Source: Thermomonas sp. (GTDB taxonomy: Bacteria; Pseudomonadota; Gammaproteobacteria; Xanthomonadales; Xanthomonadaceae). From it: 64,000 nucleotides of DNA. Position numbers and translations under genes: made by a program. Position 1 is the first letter of the stretch; the number at the start of each line of letters is the position of its first letter. The notes under the pieces are model-generated. The model saw nothing but the letters and a program-made list of their open reading frames with translations, was not told where the DNA came from and did no database searches. Below, piece after piece: positions 9,442 through 18,047 of the stretch. The stretch covers positions 1 through 64,000 of the forward strand of contig NZ_JAHRWW010000001.1 of NCBI RefSeq assembly GCF_019104945.1, written 5' to 3'.

Positions 9442-11435
9442 TGTTCTCCACAATTCTGATTGCCAACCGTGGTGAAATTGCCTGCCGCGTGATCCGCACT
9501 GCGCGCAAGCTAGGGATCCGCACGGTGGCCGTATTTTCTGAAGCCGATGCCGACGCCCAGCATGTGCGCCTTGCCGACGAAGCGCACTGCATCGGTGGGC
9601 CGCGCCCGCAAGACAGCTACCTGCGCGGTGACGCCATTCTTGCGGTGGCCAAACAAACCGGCGCACAAGCCATTCACCCTGGCTATGGCTTCCTCTCAGA
9701 GAACGCCGATTTCGCCGACGCTGTTGCCGCCGCGGGTATCGCCTTTATCGGCCCATCCGGCGCGTCCATGCGCAAGATGGGCAGCAAGGCGGGGGCCAAA
9801 GAATTGATGGCTGCCGCAGGCGTGCCGGTGGTGCCGGGCTATACCGGCGAAGACCAATCCCCTGACCTACTATTGAATGAAGCCAACCGTATTGGCTATC
9901 CGCTGATGATCAAAGCCGCTTACGGTGGCGGCGGCAAAGGCATGCGCATCGTACGCAGCATCGATGAATTTTTACCCAATTTAGAAAGCTGTCAGCGCGA
10001 AGCAAAAAACGCTTTTGGCCGCGACCGCGTGCTGCTGGAACGCTATATCGAACACCCGCGCCATATCGAAATTCAAATTTTTGGTGACAGCCACGGCGGC
10101 GCAATTTACCTAGGCGAGCGCGAGTGCTCATCGCAGCGCCGCTACCAAAAAGTGCTGGAAGAATCGCCTTCCCCCTTTGTGACCCCAGAACTGCGGCAAC
10201 GCATGGGCAGCGCCGCAGTGATGGCCGCGCACGCTATTCACTACGCCAACGCGGGCACGGTGGAATTCATCGTTGGCCAAGATGGCGGTTTCTATTTCAT
10301 GGAAATCAATACCCGCCTACAGGTAGAACACCCGGTTACCGAAGAAGTCACCGGGCTTGACCTAGTGGAATGGCAGCTCCGTATCGCCAACGGCGAGTCG
10401 CTACCGCTGGCGCAAGACCAAATTGCGCACCACGGCCACGCCATTGAAGTGCGGCTCTACGCCGAAGACCCCGATGCGGGCTTCCTGCCCGGCTCCGGCA
10501 CCCTGCATACCCTGCAACTGCCGCCCGCATCGGAGCATGTGCGTATTGATTCGGGTGTGGTGGAAGGTGATACCGTCACGATCTTCTATGACCCGATGAT
10601 CGCCAAACTCATCGTTTGGGATGAAGACCGCCCGCGTGCGCTGGCGCGTATGCGCGAAGCCTTGGCGCAATGCGCCGTGCGTGGCCCGAAGTCCAATATC
10701 GGTTTCCTTGAACGCCTTGTGCGTCACCCGGCCGTGGTGAATGCCACCATCGATACCGGCTATCTCGATCGCCACCTCGATGAATTCGTAACCCCCACAC
10801 AAGTGGACACACCGCTGCTGCTGGCCGCCACCACGCGCCAACTGCTGCAGCAAGAAGCCGACGCGCGCAGCGCCGCGCAGCACAGCAGCGATGCCACATC
10901 CCCATGGGCCAGCGCCGATGGCTGGCGTTTAGGCCACGGCGGCCTGCGGCGCATGGCCTTCCTGCACGGTGAGCAGCAAATCGAACTACAGGCACGCGGC
11001 TATGCAGGCGACTATCTCATCAGCCTCGATGGCCACGACTACGGCATTAGCGGCGCGCGCTTAGAACAAGACGCACTCAGCCTGCGCCTCGATGGTGGCA
11101 TGCGCCGTTTTCACGTCAATACCCACGACAGCGAATTTTTTGTGCACGATGGCGAAAAACGGCTTCGCTTACAGTTTGAATCGGTGTATCGTCGGCTGTC
11201 AGGGGAGAGTGCTGCTGCAGAAAACAAAATCCGTGCGCCCATGCCTGGCCGCGTGGTGCTGGTACATGCTGCAGCGGGGAATACCGTCAGTGCAGGGGAT
11301 GTAGTGCTGGTGCTTGAGGCAATGAAAATGGAACTGGCGCTGAAAGCGCCACGCGACGGCGTGATTGCAGAAGTGCGCGCGCAGGCCGGTGAGTTCGTTG
11401 AAGCCGACACCGTGCTGGTGACGCTGGAGCAATGA
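9441..11435 (+). CDS. liuD: 3-methylcrotonyl-CoA carboxylase, biotin-containing alpha subunit
   Basis: 664 residues. Biotin carboxylase (about 1-450) shows [19 protein letters not shown], the ATP-grasp [10 protein letters not shown], and [20 protein letters not shown] linker domain follows, then a C-terminal biotinyl domain with the biotin lysine in EAMKMEL (about residues 628-634). It carboxylates biotin for 3-methylcrotonyl-CoA to 3-methylglutaconyl-CoA conversion. The carboxyltransferase beta subunit (liuB) is not in the window and must be encoded elsewhere. Similar subunits serve propionyl- or geranyl-CoA carboxylase, but the liuC and liuE neighbours favour leucine. Its stop overlaps the liuE ATG (ATGA). 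Confidence 0.88.
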   Translation: MFSTILIANRGEIACRVIRTARKLGIRTVAVFSEADADAQHVRLADEAHCIGGPRPQDSYLRGDAILAVAKQTGAQAIHPGYGFLSENADFADAVAAAGIAFIGPSGASMRKMGSKAGAKELMAAAGVPVVPGYTGEDQSPDLLLNEANRIGYPLMIKAAYGGGGKGMRIVRSIDEFLPNLESCQREAKNAFGRDRVLLERYIEHPRHIEIQIFGDSHGGAIYLGERECSSQRRYQKVLEESPSPFVTPELRQRMGSAAVMAAHAIHYANAGTVEFIVGQDGGFYFMEINTRLQVEHPVTEEVTGLDLVEWQLRIANGESLPLAQDQIAHHGHAIEVRLYAEDPDAGFLPGSGTLHTLQLPPASEHVRIDSGVVEGDTVTIFYDPMIAKLIVWDEDRPRALARMREALAQCAVRGPKSNIGFLERLVRHPAVVNATIDTGYLDRHLDEFVTPTQVDTPLLLAATTRQLLQQEADARSAAQHSSDATSPWASADGWRLGHGGLRRMAFLHGEQQIELQARGYAGDYLISLDGHDYGISGARLEQDALSLRLDGGMRRFHVNTHDSEFFVHDGEKRLRLQFESVYRRLSGESAAAENKIRAPMPGRVVLVHAAAGNTVSAGDVVLVLEAMKMELALKAPRDGVIAEVRAQAGEFVEADTVLVTLEQ

Positions 11436-12337
11436 CGATGGCCTTTCCTGCCGCCGTTCGCATTGTAGAAGTTGGCCCGCGCGACGGCCTACAAAATGAG
11501 AAGGTCGATATTGGCACTGCAGCCAAAATCGAACTGATCAACCGCCTCTCACATACGGGCCTGCGCAGTATCGAAGCCACTGCCTTTGTTAGCCCAAAAT
11601 GGGTGCCACAAATGGCCGATGCCACCGAGGTTTTGGCGGGCATCATCCGTCAGCCCGGCATCGCCTACCCTGTTCTGGTTCCCAATGAACAAGGCTACGA
11701 ACGCGCGCTTGCGGCAGGGGCTACCGAAGTTGCGGTATTTACCGCCGCCTCGGAAGCCTTCAACAAAAAGAACACCAATGCAGGGATCGACGAATCCCTA
11801 CAGCGGTTCGCGCCGGTGCTCGCGCGCGCCCAAGCCGACGGCGTGAAGGTGCGCGGCTATGTCTCCACCGTACTCGGCTGCCCTTATCAGGGCGATGTAC
11901 CGATCACCGACGTCGTACGCGTGGCCAAAGCCCTACATACGATGGGCTGTTATGAGGTCTCGCTGGGCGACACGATTGGCGTTGGCACACCGCTCAAAGC
12001 ACGTGCCATGCTGAAAGCCGTGGCCACCGAAGTACCGATGAGCGCGCTTGCTATCCACTTCCACGACACCTATGGGCAGGCGCTTGCCAACGTCTTGGCC
12101 TGCATCGAAGAAGGCGTTGCGGTGGTCGATAGCGCCGTTTCTGGTGCCGGTGGCTGCCCGTATGCAAAAGGTGCAAGTGGCAATGTCGCCAGCGAAGATG
12201 TGGTGTATCTGCTGCACGGGCTCGGCATCCATACCGGGATCGATCTTGAACGCCTCGCCGATACCGGGCGCTGGCTCGCTGGTCTGCTGGGGCGCGAAAC
12301 CGGCAGTAAAGTTGGAAAGGCATTGGGGGCACGATGA
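11432..12337 (+). CDS. liuE: Hydroxymethylglutaryl-CoA lyase
   Basis: 301 residues; TIM-barrel lyase that splits HMG-CoA into acetyl-CoA and acetoacetate, the last step of leucine breakdown. Seen: [12 protein letters not shown] at the start (catalytic Arg-Asp), [37 protein letters not shown] (metal ligands) and the family signature [19 protein letters not shown] with the active-site cysteine. Translation is coupled to liuD upstream and to the GGDEF-EAL gene downstream, both through ATGA overlaps. Confidence 0.93.
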   Translation: MTMAFPAAVRIVEVGPRDGLQNEKVDIGTAAKIELINRLSHTGLRSIEATAFVSPKWVPQMADATEVLAGIIRQPGIAYPVLVPNEQGYERALAAGATEVAVFTAASEAFNKKNTNAGIDESLQRFAPVLARAQADGVKVRGYVSTVLGCPYQGDVPITDVVRVAKALHTMGCYEVSLGDTIGVGTPLKARAMLKAVATEVPMSALAIHFHDTYGQALANVLACIEEGVAVVDSAVSGAGGCPYAKGASGNVASEDVVYLLHGLGIHTGIDLERLADTGRWLAGLLGRETGSKVGKALGAR

Positions 12338-14244
12338 GCAGTCAACCGGTTTTCGGTCGCAAGCACCCTACCGAGGGAAAACCCAGCGACGATGCCGAGT
12401 CTTTACTGCAAGCCCTCACCGAAGCCGCCCGTCATTCCGAATACAGCTATTCCGTTCGCAAACTATTGCTGCAAGCCGCGCAAGCACTGGCTAAACCCAA
12501 TGCCGCCCCTGCCTCCAAAACGACCAAATTCAACTCCAGCGCCGACGCCATTCCAGCGCTGACCACCGCCATCCACAACCTGCAACGCGACAAATTGCTA
12601 TTTCGCCGCGTGCAAGAGCTCGCACAAATTGGTGGCTGGCAGTGGAACCGCAATGACGACAGCCTTTTTTTAACCGAAGAAGCGCACCGCATTTTGCGCC
12701 GTAACCACGCGCTTGGCACGATGTCGGCGCTGCAGTCTTGCCTCTGCAAAAGCCACCGTGAGCGCCTGCAAAAAACCCTTGCAGAAATCCGCGACGGCAC
12801 CGGCTTTGATTTAGAGCTACAGGGTGAAAGTGCCAACGGAACCCCCTTTTGGATCAGCATGATTGGCGAGCCTGATCCGCACGACCCTACCCATGCTTCA
12901 CTGAGCGGCACGCTGCAAGACATCACCGCACGCAAACACGCCGAAGAAGCGCTTCGCCAACAGGCGCAAACCGACGCACTTACCGGCCTACTCAATCGCG
13001 ACGCCATTCTTGGGCATATCGCCACGCGTCTGCACGCGGCGGGCAAAGCCGATATCGCCCTGCTGTATATCGACCTCGATCGCTTCAAGATCGTCAACGA
13101 TGTGCTGGGCCACAGCGCTGGCGATCAACTTCTGATGGAAGCTGCGCATCGCATCCGCTGCGCAGTGGAGGGGGAAGCCACAATTGCGCGCTTCGGTGGC
13201 GATGAGTTTCTCGCCGCCTGCCGCACCAGTGATGACCCCACCCGTCCCGAACGCTTGGCGCGGCAAATCCAGTGCGCGTTTCTATCGCCGTTCAAACTGG
13301 GCACCGACGAATTCAATGTCACAACCAGCATTGGCATTTCGCGCGCACCTACCGACGGCCGCACGCCCAAAGAGCTCATTCAAAATGCTGACGTTGCGAT
13401 GTATGTCAGCAAGCGCCGCGCGCGCAACGGCTTCCAAGCCTTCACCCAAGAAATGGCCAGCCACCAGCAAGAGCAGCTGCTCATCGAAACGCGTCTGCGC
13501 CGCGCACTGGATAACAACGAATTCCGCTTGGTGTATCAGCCGCAGGTGGATCTGCGCAGCGGAAAAATTATTTCCGCCGAAGCGCTGATCCGTTGGCATA
13601 ACCCAGAACTGGGTGAAATGCGCCCCGATCGTTTCATTGAACTGGCCGAAACCACGGGCGAAATCGTGCGTATCGGCCATTGGGTGCTGAGCGAAGCCTG
13701 CGCGCAGATGCGCCGCTGGCGCGAGCAAAATCTCTACATCCAACGGGTTGCGGTCAATGTGTCGTATCGCCAATTCCTAGGTGAAAACCTTGCCGATACG
13801 GTTGAACGTTTATTGGCCGAAGCCGACCTACCCGGCCACGCACTGGAACTTGAACTCACCGAACGCCTGCTGGCCGAAGACACAAGCGATACCGAGCAAG
13901 TGTTCGACCGCCTGCGCCGCCTCGGCGTGCGCCTATCGATCGACGATTTTGGCGAAGGCTATAGCGCCCTCAACTATCTGCGCCGCCTCCCCATTCATGG
14001 CCTCAAGCTCAGCCATAGCTTTATGAAAGGCGTGCCCAATGCCATTTCTGACGTCGCTATTTGCCAAACGGTAACGGGTATTTCGCAAAGCCTTGGGCTA
14101 GATATGGTGGCTGAAGGCATCGAGAACGAACTCCAGCGCAACTTTATGCTCAAACTTGGCGTCAACATTGGCCAAGGTTTTCTCTACGCGCCTGGGCTAC
14201 CTGCGCACGAGTTCACTGAACGCCTGAGCGCGCAGCTGCACTAA
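12334..14244 (+). CDS. GGDEF-EAL protein with PAS-like sensor region
   Basis: 636 residues. A PAS-like segment (about 85-200, QIGGWQWNR to [15 protein letters not shown]) precedes a GGDEF domain with intact FGGDEF (about 287) and an EAL domain (about 390-630). The EAL part keeps EALIRW, the VNVS asparagine, [20 protein letters not shown] and AEGIE. The usual LKIDxSF motif is LKLSHSF, so the aspartate after the catalytic lysine is replaced. It may make cyclic di-GMP, degrade it weakly, or bind it. No membrane segment is evident. It starts inside the stop of liuE (ATGA), so it is expressed with the leucine-degradation genes. Confidence 0.9.
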   Translation: MSSQPVFGRKHPTEGKPSDDAESLLQALTEAARHSEYSYSVRKLLLQAAQALAKPNAAPASKTTKFNSSADAIPALTTAIHNLQRDKLLFRRVQELAQIGGWQWNRNDDSLFLTEEAHRILRRNHALGTMSALQSCLCKSHRERLQKTLAEIRDGTGFDLELQGESANGTPFWISMIGEPDPHDPTHASLSGTLQDITARKHAEEALRQQAQTDALTGLLNRDAILGHIATRLHAAGKADIALLYIDLDRFKIVNDVLGHSAGDQLLMEAAHRIRCAVEGEATIARFGGDEFLAACRTSDDPTRPERLARQIQCAFLSPFKLGTDEFNVTTSIGISRAPTDGRTPKELIQNADVAMYVSKRRARNGFQAFTQEMASHQQEQLLIETRLRRALDNNEFRLVYQPQVDLRSGKIISAEALIRWHNPELGEMRPDRFIELAETTGEIVRIGHWVLSEACAQMRRWREQNLYIQRVAVNVSYRQFLGENLADTVERLLAEADLPGHALELELTERLLAEDTSDTEQVFDRLRRLGVRLSIDDFGEGYSALNYLRRLPIHGLKLSHSFMKGVPNAISDVAICQTVTGISQSLGLDMVAEGIENELQRNFMLKLGVNIGQGFLYAPGLPAHEFTERLSAQLH

Positions 14245-14253
14245 CCCATAGGC

Positions 14254-15021
14254 TCAAGGCGAAGCAGTACCCAGTTGCTGCTGGGAAAGATTGTCGAGCA
14301 CGCGCATATCTTCTGCGTCCAACTCGGTCGCGTCGCTGCCGCGAAAATGCTGATGGAAGGCGCGCACCGCCGCTGGGCGATCGTCTAAGGAATAGCCAAT
14401 TGAAGCAAGCGCCAGCCACGGATCAAAGCCCGGTGGCGGGTCACGCAATTCGCCTTTGATCCACAGGCCATAACCTGCTTCGGCAAGGCGCTGCCACGGA
14501 AATAATTTACCCGGATCCACTTTGCGCGTTGGGGCCAGGTCTGAGTGTCCAATGACTTGGCTTGGCGGAATATGCTGACGCTTTGTGATATCACCCAACA
14601 GGCGAATGACGCTGTCAATCTGCACATCGGTAAACGGCGAACTGCCGTCATTATCAATTTCAATTCCAATCGAGGCGGAATTGACGTCGGTAATCGTGCC
14701 CCAGCGTCCCGGCCCCGCGTGCCAAGCACGGCGCGTTTCAGATACCAGCTGATACAGCTTGCCGTCTTTTCCCACCAAATAATGCGCGCTTACCGGCCCT
14801 TTGCTATTGGCCGTTTTCAGTGTTTCAAGACTCTGCTCTACCGAATGCTGCTGGGTGTAGTGCAGCACCACCAGCACCGGGCGGCGCAGGTCAAAATTCT
14901 TCGACGCTTCCCACTGCGCCAATGGATTCTTCGGCTGGGTGGTCACACAGCCCGCCAAAAGTAGCGCTACAGCGGCAGCAGCAATGCCCGCACGCAGCCC
15001 CACACGATTCAACTTCAACAT
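14254..15021 (-). CDS. Lipoprotein N-acetylmuramoyl-L-alanine amidase, AmiD-like
   Basis: 255 residues. A lipoprotein signal ends in ALLLAGC (cysteine near residue 25). The Amidase_2 domain (about 45-190) has zinc-site patterns VVLHYTQQHS, and HSDLAPTRKVDPG with the third ligand and catalytic lysine, plus GIEIDND. A C-terminal helical part (about 200-250) resembles a peptidoglycan-binding segment. It resembles E. coli AmiD, an outer-membrane-anchored enzyme that removes peptides from muropeptides. It is divergent from a DUF819 membrane protein. A second, cytosolic-type family member is ampD at 49512. Confidence 0.87.
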   Translation of the reverse strand: MLKLNRVGLRAGIAAAAVALLLAGCVTTQPKNPLAQWEASKNFDLRRPVLVVLHYTQQHSVEQSLETLKTANSKGPVSAHYLVGKDGKLYQLVSETRRAWHAGPGRWGTITDVNSASIGIEIDNDGSSPFTDVQIDSVIRLLGDITKRQHIPPSQVIGHSDLAPTRKVDPGKLFPWQRLAEAGYGLWIKGELRDPPPGFDPWLALASIGYSLDDRPAAVRAFHQHFRGSDATELDAEDMRVLDNLSQQQLGTASP

Positions 15022-15187
15022 AGTGCACTATCTCGGTAAGCGAAACGCAACGTCTTTACCTGTGTAACACGGCGCAGCAATACACGTCAATAAATTATGA
15101 AATTAAACATATAATTTGGAATTACCTATTCCATTGCACCTGTTTTTACGCTTTCATGACCCTCGATACCTCGCTTAGGAGCATTGC

Positions 15188-16339
15188 GTGATCCAATCGG
15201 TCTGGCCCTATCTTGCCGTGCTGCTGCTCATTGCCGGCACACTCCCCGCATTGGAAAAACGCACCGGCTGGAAGTTTTTTTCGGTACTGCCGCCTATCGT
15301 GCTGGTGTATTTACTGGTCACAGCGCTGGCCGCGCTCGGGCTGTGGCAGATCAATGCCGAAATTAAAACGGCGCAAAGCGTCTTGGTGAAACAGGGCGTA
15401 CCGGCACTGCTATTTCTGCTGATGATCAACTGCGACTTGCGCGCCATTGGCCGCTTGGGGCCGCGCGTATTGGGCGTGTTTTTTTCCACCACGTTTAGCC
15501 TATTCGTTGCATTTGTGGCCACCTTCTTCCTGTTCCGCTCATCGCTTACGGGCCTTGCATGGCAGCCCTTGGCGGCGCTGTCGGGCAGTTGGGTGGGCGG
15601 CACGGCCAACCAGATTGCGGTGAAGCAAGCAATCGGCATGTCCGATGATTTACTGGCCATGTCGTTACTCACCGACGCGATTGGCTATTCGGTATGGGTG
15701 GTGGTGCTGTTTTCGGTCGCCCGCCTCGCTCCGGCATTTAACCGCTGGACGCGGGCGAAAAATTCCGGCGACCTGCCCGTGCACGAACTGCGCAGCACCG
15801 GCCCAGTGAGCTGGGACGCGGTGCTGATTTGGCTTGGGCTCGCGCTCGCCGCCTCTACCTGTTCCGCGTGGGCTGCTGGTTATATGCCCACCTCCGGCGT
15901 GCTGGGCGCATCCACGTGGACCATTTTGATCGCCACATCGCTGGGCCTTGTGGCTGCGCACACGCCGTTGGCGCGCTTTCCAGGGGCCAGCCAAATCTCC
16001 AGCGCCATGCTCATCGCCGTGGTGGCGGTGCTGGCATCACAAAGTAATTTTGAAGGTATCGCCGCCGCGCCGCTGTATGTGCTGATGGGGCTGTGCGTGC
16101 TGCTAGTGCATGCGCTGGTGCTGGTGCTGCTGGCGCGGCTATTCCATTTCGATCTATTCCTCTGCGGAATTTCCTCACTGGCGCATGTGGGCGGTGTGGC
16201 CGCTACGCCCATCTTGGCCGCCAGCTATTCCAAAGCCTTGGTGCCGGTAGGTATTTTACTGGCGCTGCTGGGCTATATCCTCGGCACAGGGTTTGGCCTG
16301 CTGATGGCCACGCTGATGGCGGGCTGGGCATTGCCCTAA
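15188..16339 (+). CDS. DUF819 family integral membrane protein
   Basis: 383 residues with about ten hydrophobic segments and the conserved centre ALSGSWVGGTANQIAVKQA (about 133-150), typical of DUF819 (YjcL-like), plus a C-terminal SSLAHVGGVAATPILAASY repeat of that motif, suggesting an inverted-repeat transporter. The start is GTG at 15188 with AGGAG seven bases upstream. Transport activity is an inference from topology; pairing with the divergent muropeptide amidase would fit uptake of cell-wall breakdown products. Confidence 0.8.
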   Translation: MIQSVWPYLAVLLLIAGTLPALEKRTGWKFFSVLPPIVLVYLLVTALAALGLWQINAEIKTAQSVLVKQGVPALLFLLMINCDLRAIGRLGPRVLGVFFSTTFSLFVAFVATFFLFRSSLTGLAWQPLAALSGSWVGGTANQIAVKQAIGMSDDLLAMSLLTDAIGYSVWVVVLFSVARLAPAFNRWTRAKNSGDLPVHELRSTGPVSWDAVLIWLGLALAASTCSAWAAGYMPTSGVLGASTWTILIATSLGLVAAHTPLARFPGASQISSAMLIAVVAVLASQSNFEGIAAAPLYVLMGLCVLLVHALVLVLLARLFHFDLFLCGISSLAHVGGVAATPILAASYSKALVPVGILLALLGYILGTGFGLLMATLMAGWALP

Positions 16340-16399
16340 AGCCTGCCTGCTGCGCGCAAGAACCGGTAAAATCAGCGTTTTCCCGCAGCAGGATTCCCC

Positions 16400-17170
16400 A
16401 TGCAGCTTTCCCACGCACGCGCCGTCATTACTGGCGGCGTTTCCGGCCTCGGTTTCGCCGTGGCCAAGCATCTTGTCGCGCACGGCGGCAAGGTTGCTCT
16501 GTTTGACGTCAACGAAGAAAAAGGCGCTGCGGCAGTGGCCGAACTGGGCGATGCCCACGCGCGTTTCTTCAAAACCGACGTTACTAATGAAGCGCAAGTA
16601 ACCGATAACGTGGCGGCGGCCAAAGCCTTTATGGGCGGCCTAAATGCCACCATCAACTGCGCTGGCATCTTGGGTGCGGGCCGCGTGCTGGGTAAAACCG
16701 GGCCGATGGCGCTGGCACATTTTCAAACCACGGTCATGGTGAATTTGGTAGGCAGCTTCAATGTTGCCAAGACCTGCGCCGACCTGATGCAGCATAACGA
16801 GGCGGGCGCCGATGGCGAGCGCGGCGTGATCATCAACACCGCGTCGGTGGCGGCTTACGAGGGGCAGATCGGCCAAGCTGCGTATTCGGCCAGCAAGGGC
16901 GGTGTGGTGGGCATGACATTGCCAATGGCGCGTGAGCTGGCGCGTTTTGGTATCCGCGTAATGACCATTGCCCCCGGCGTGTTCTGGACACCGATGGTCG
17001 ATGGCATGCCGGACGATGTACAGAAATCGCTCGCGGCCACCATCCCCTTCCCTTCGCGTCTCGGCCAGCCGCAGGAATACGCCGACCTCGCTGCTTATAT
17101 CCTCACCAATACCTACCTCAACGGCGAAACCATCCGTCTGGATGGCGCTACCCGTCTCGCTCCGAAATAA
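16400..17170 (+). CDS. Short-chain dehydrogenase, HSD17B10-like 3-hydroxyacyl-CoA dehydrogenase
   Basis: 256 residues with the SDR pattern: TGGVSGLG (residues 11-18) for NAD binding, FDVNEEK at the second strand indicating NAD preference, NCAGIL, and the catalytic YSASKGG. The long, acyl-chain-type loop and PFPSRLGQPQEYADL are typical of type II 3-hydroxyacyl-CoA / 2-methyl-3-hydroxybutyryl-CoA dehydrogenases, used in isoleucine or fatty-acid breakdown. An AGGA Shine-Dalgarno lies inside a 9-bp inverted repeat (16346-16354 with 16384-16392). It precedes efpL by nine bases. Confidence 0.85.
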   Translation: MQLSHARAVITGGVSGLGFAVAKHLVAHGGKVALFDVNEEKGAAAVAELGDAHARFFKTDVTNEAQVTDNVAAAKAFMGGLNATINCAGILGAGRVLGKTGPMALAHFQTTVMVNLVGSFNVAKTCADLMQHNEAGADGERGVIINTASVAAYEGQIGQAAYSASKGGVVGMTLPMARELARFGIRVMTIAPGVFWTPMVDGMPDDVQKSLAATIPFPSRLGQPQEYADLAAYILTNTYLNGETIRLDGATRLAPK

Positions 17171-17179
17171 GGCACAGCA

Positions 17180-17746
17180 ATGAAGGCTTACGATATTAAG
17201 AAAGGCAATGTTGTTGAATTCAACAACGGCGTGTATCAAATCCGTGACATCGAACGCAGCAGCCCGCAGGGCCGTGGCGGCAACGTGCGCTTCCGCTTCG
17301 TGATGTACTCCATCCCCGGTGGCAACAAGCTCGACTCCAGCTTCGACGGTGACGACGATCTGCGCGAAGTGGACATGAGCCGCCGCCAGTGCACCTATTC
17401 CTACAAAGACGGCGAAGCCTTCGTGTTCTTGGATGACGAAGACTACACCCCGTACACGCTGGACGCCGATGCCATTGGCGACGCCGCAGGCTATATCGTG
17501 GATGACCTCACCGGCATCTATGTGCAGCTGATCGAAGATGCGCCGGTGGCCATCCAACTGCCGCAGTCGGTAGCCTTAACCGTGGTCGAAACCCCGCCGG
17601 AACTCAAAGGCGGCACCGCCACCAAGCGTCCGAAACCGGCCAAGCTCAATACCGGGATCGAAATCATGGTGCCCGAGTACATTGGCAACGGCGAAAAGGT
17701 TTGGGTCAATACGACCACCGGCGAATTCGCTGGCCGCGCTGATTAA
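17180..17746 (+). CDS. efpL: Elongation factor P-like protein EfpL (YeiP)
   Basis: 188 residues in three OB-like EF-P domains: KOW-like (1-62), the middle domain ([14 protein letters not shown], about 75-130) and the C-terminal domain ending GEFAGRAD. The tip loop [13 protein letters not shown] has the arginine-bearing SPxxRG form of the YeiP/EfpL branch rather than the lysine tip of classical EF-P. EfpL helps ribosomes through polyproline and related stall motifs and needs no lysine modification. It is followed four bases later by a small gene of unknown function. Confidence 0.92.
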   Translation: MKAYDIKKGNVVEFNNGVYQIRDIERSSPQGRGGNVRFRFVMYSIPGGNKLDSSFDGDDDLREVDMSRRQCTYSYKDGEAFVFLDDEDYTPYTLDADAIGDAAGYIVDDLTGIYVQLIEDAPVAIQLPQSVALTVVETPPELKGGTATKRPKPAKLNTGIEIMVPEYIGNGEKVWVNTTTGEFAGRAD

Positions 17747-17750
17747 CCCC

Positions 17751-18047
17751 ATGCCCGATAACGCGCCCACTTGGACATTCAAAGAAATTGACCAAGCCTT
17801 TGGGCGCGTTAAAGGCAGCGCATTTATCGCGTTCAAACGCGTGCGCGATCAGCTGATTGAAGGGCAGGACTATCTTTACTACAACGGGTTCGAGCAACCC
17901 GATGTAGTAGAAGCGCTGAAGCAACAGCAACGCCTGTATACCGCAAGCCTACACGCTGTTGTGCTGCATGAGTCTGCCTATCGGCTTATTGCGGCTTATC
18001 TGCAAGCACACGCAGACGCGCCCCCAAGACCTCTAAATTCTGCGTAA
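17751..18047 (+). CDS. Hypothetical protein downstream of efpL
   Basis: 98 residues starting MPDNAPTWTFKEID. It is soluble and mostly helical, with GRVKGSAFIAFKRVRDQLIEGQDYLYY and a helical C-terminal half containing VVLHESAYRLIAAYLQ. I do not recognise a family. It starts four bases after efpL, so it is probably co-expressed with it. Its last 62 bases overlap the 3' end of the convergent DUF4105 gene. An upstream in-frame ATG inside efpL is ignored because it would overlap that gene heavily. Confidence 0.65.
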   Translation: MPDNAPTWTFKEIDQAFGRVKGSAFIAFKRVRDQLIEGQDYLYYNGFEQPDVVEALKQQQRLYTASLHAVVLHESAYRLIAAYLQAHADAPPRPLNSA

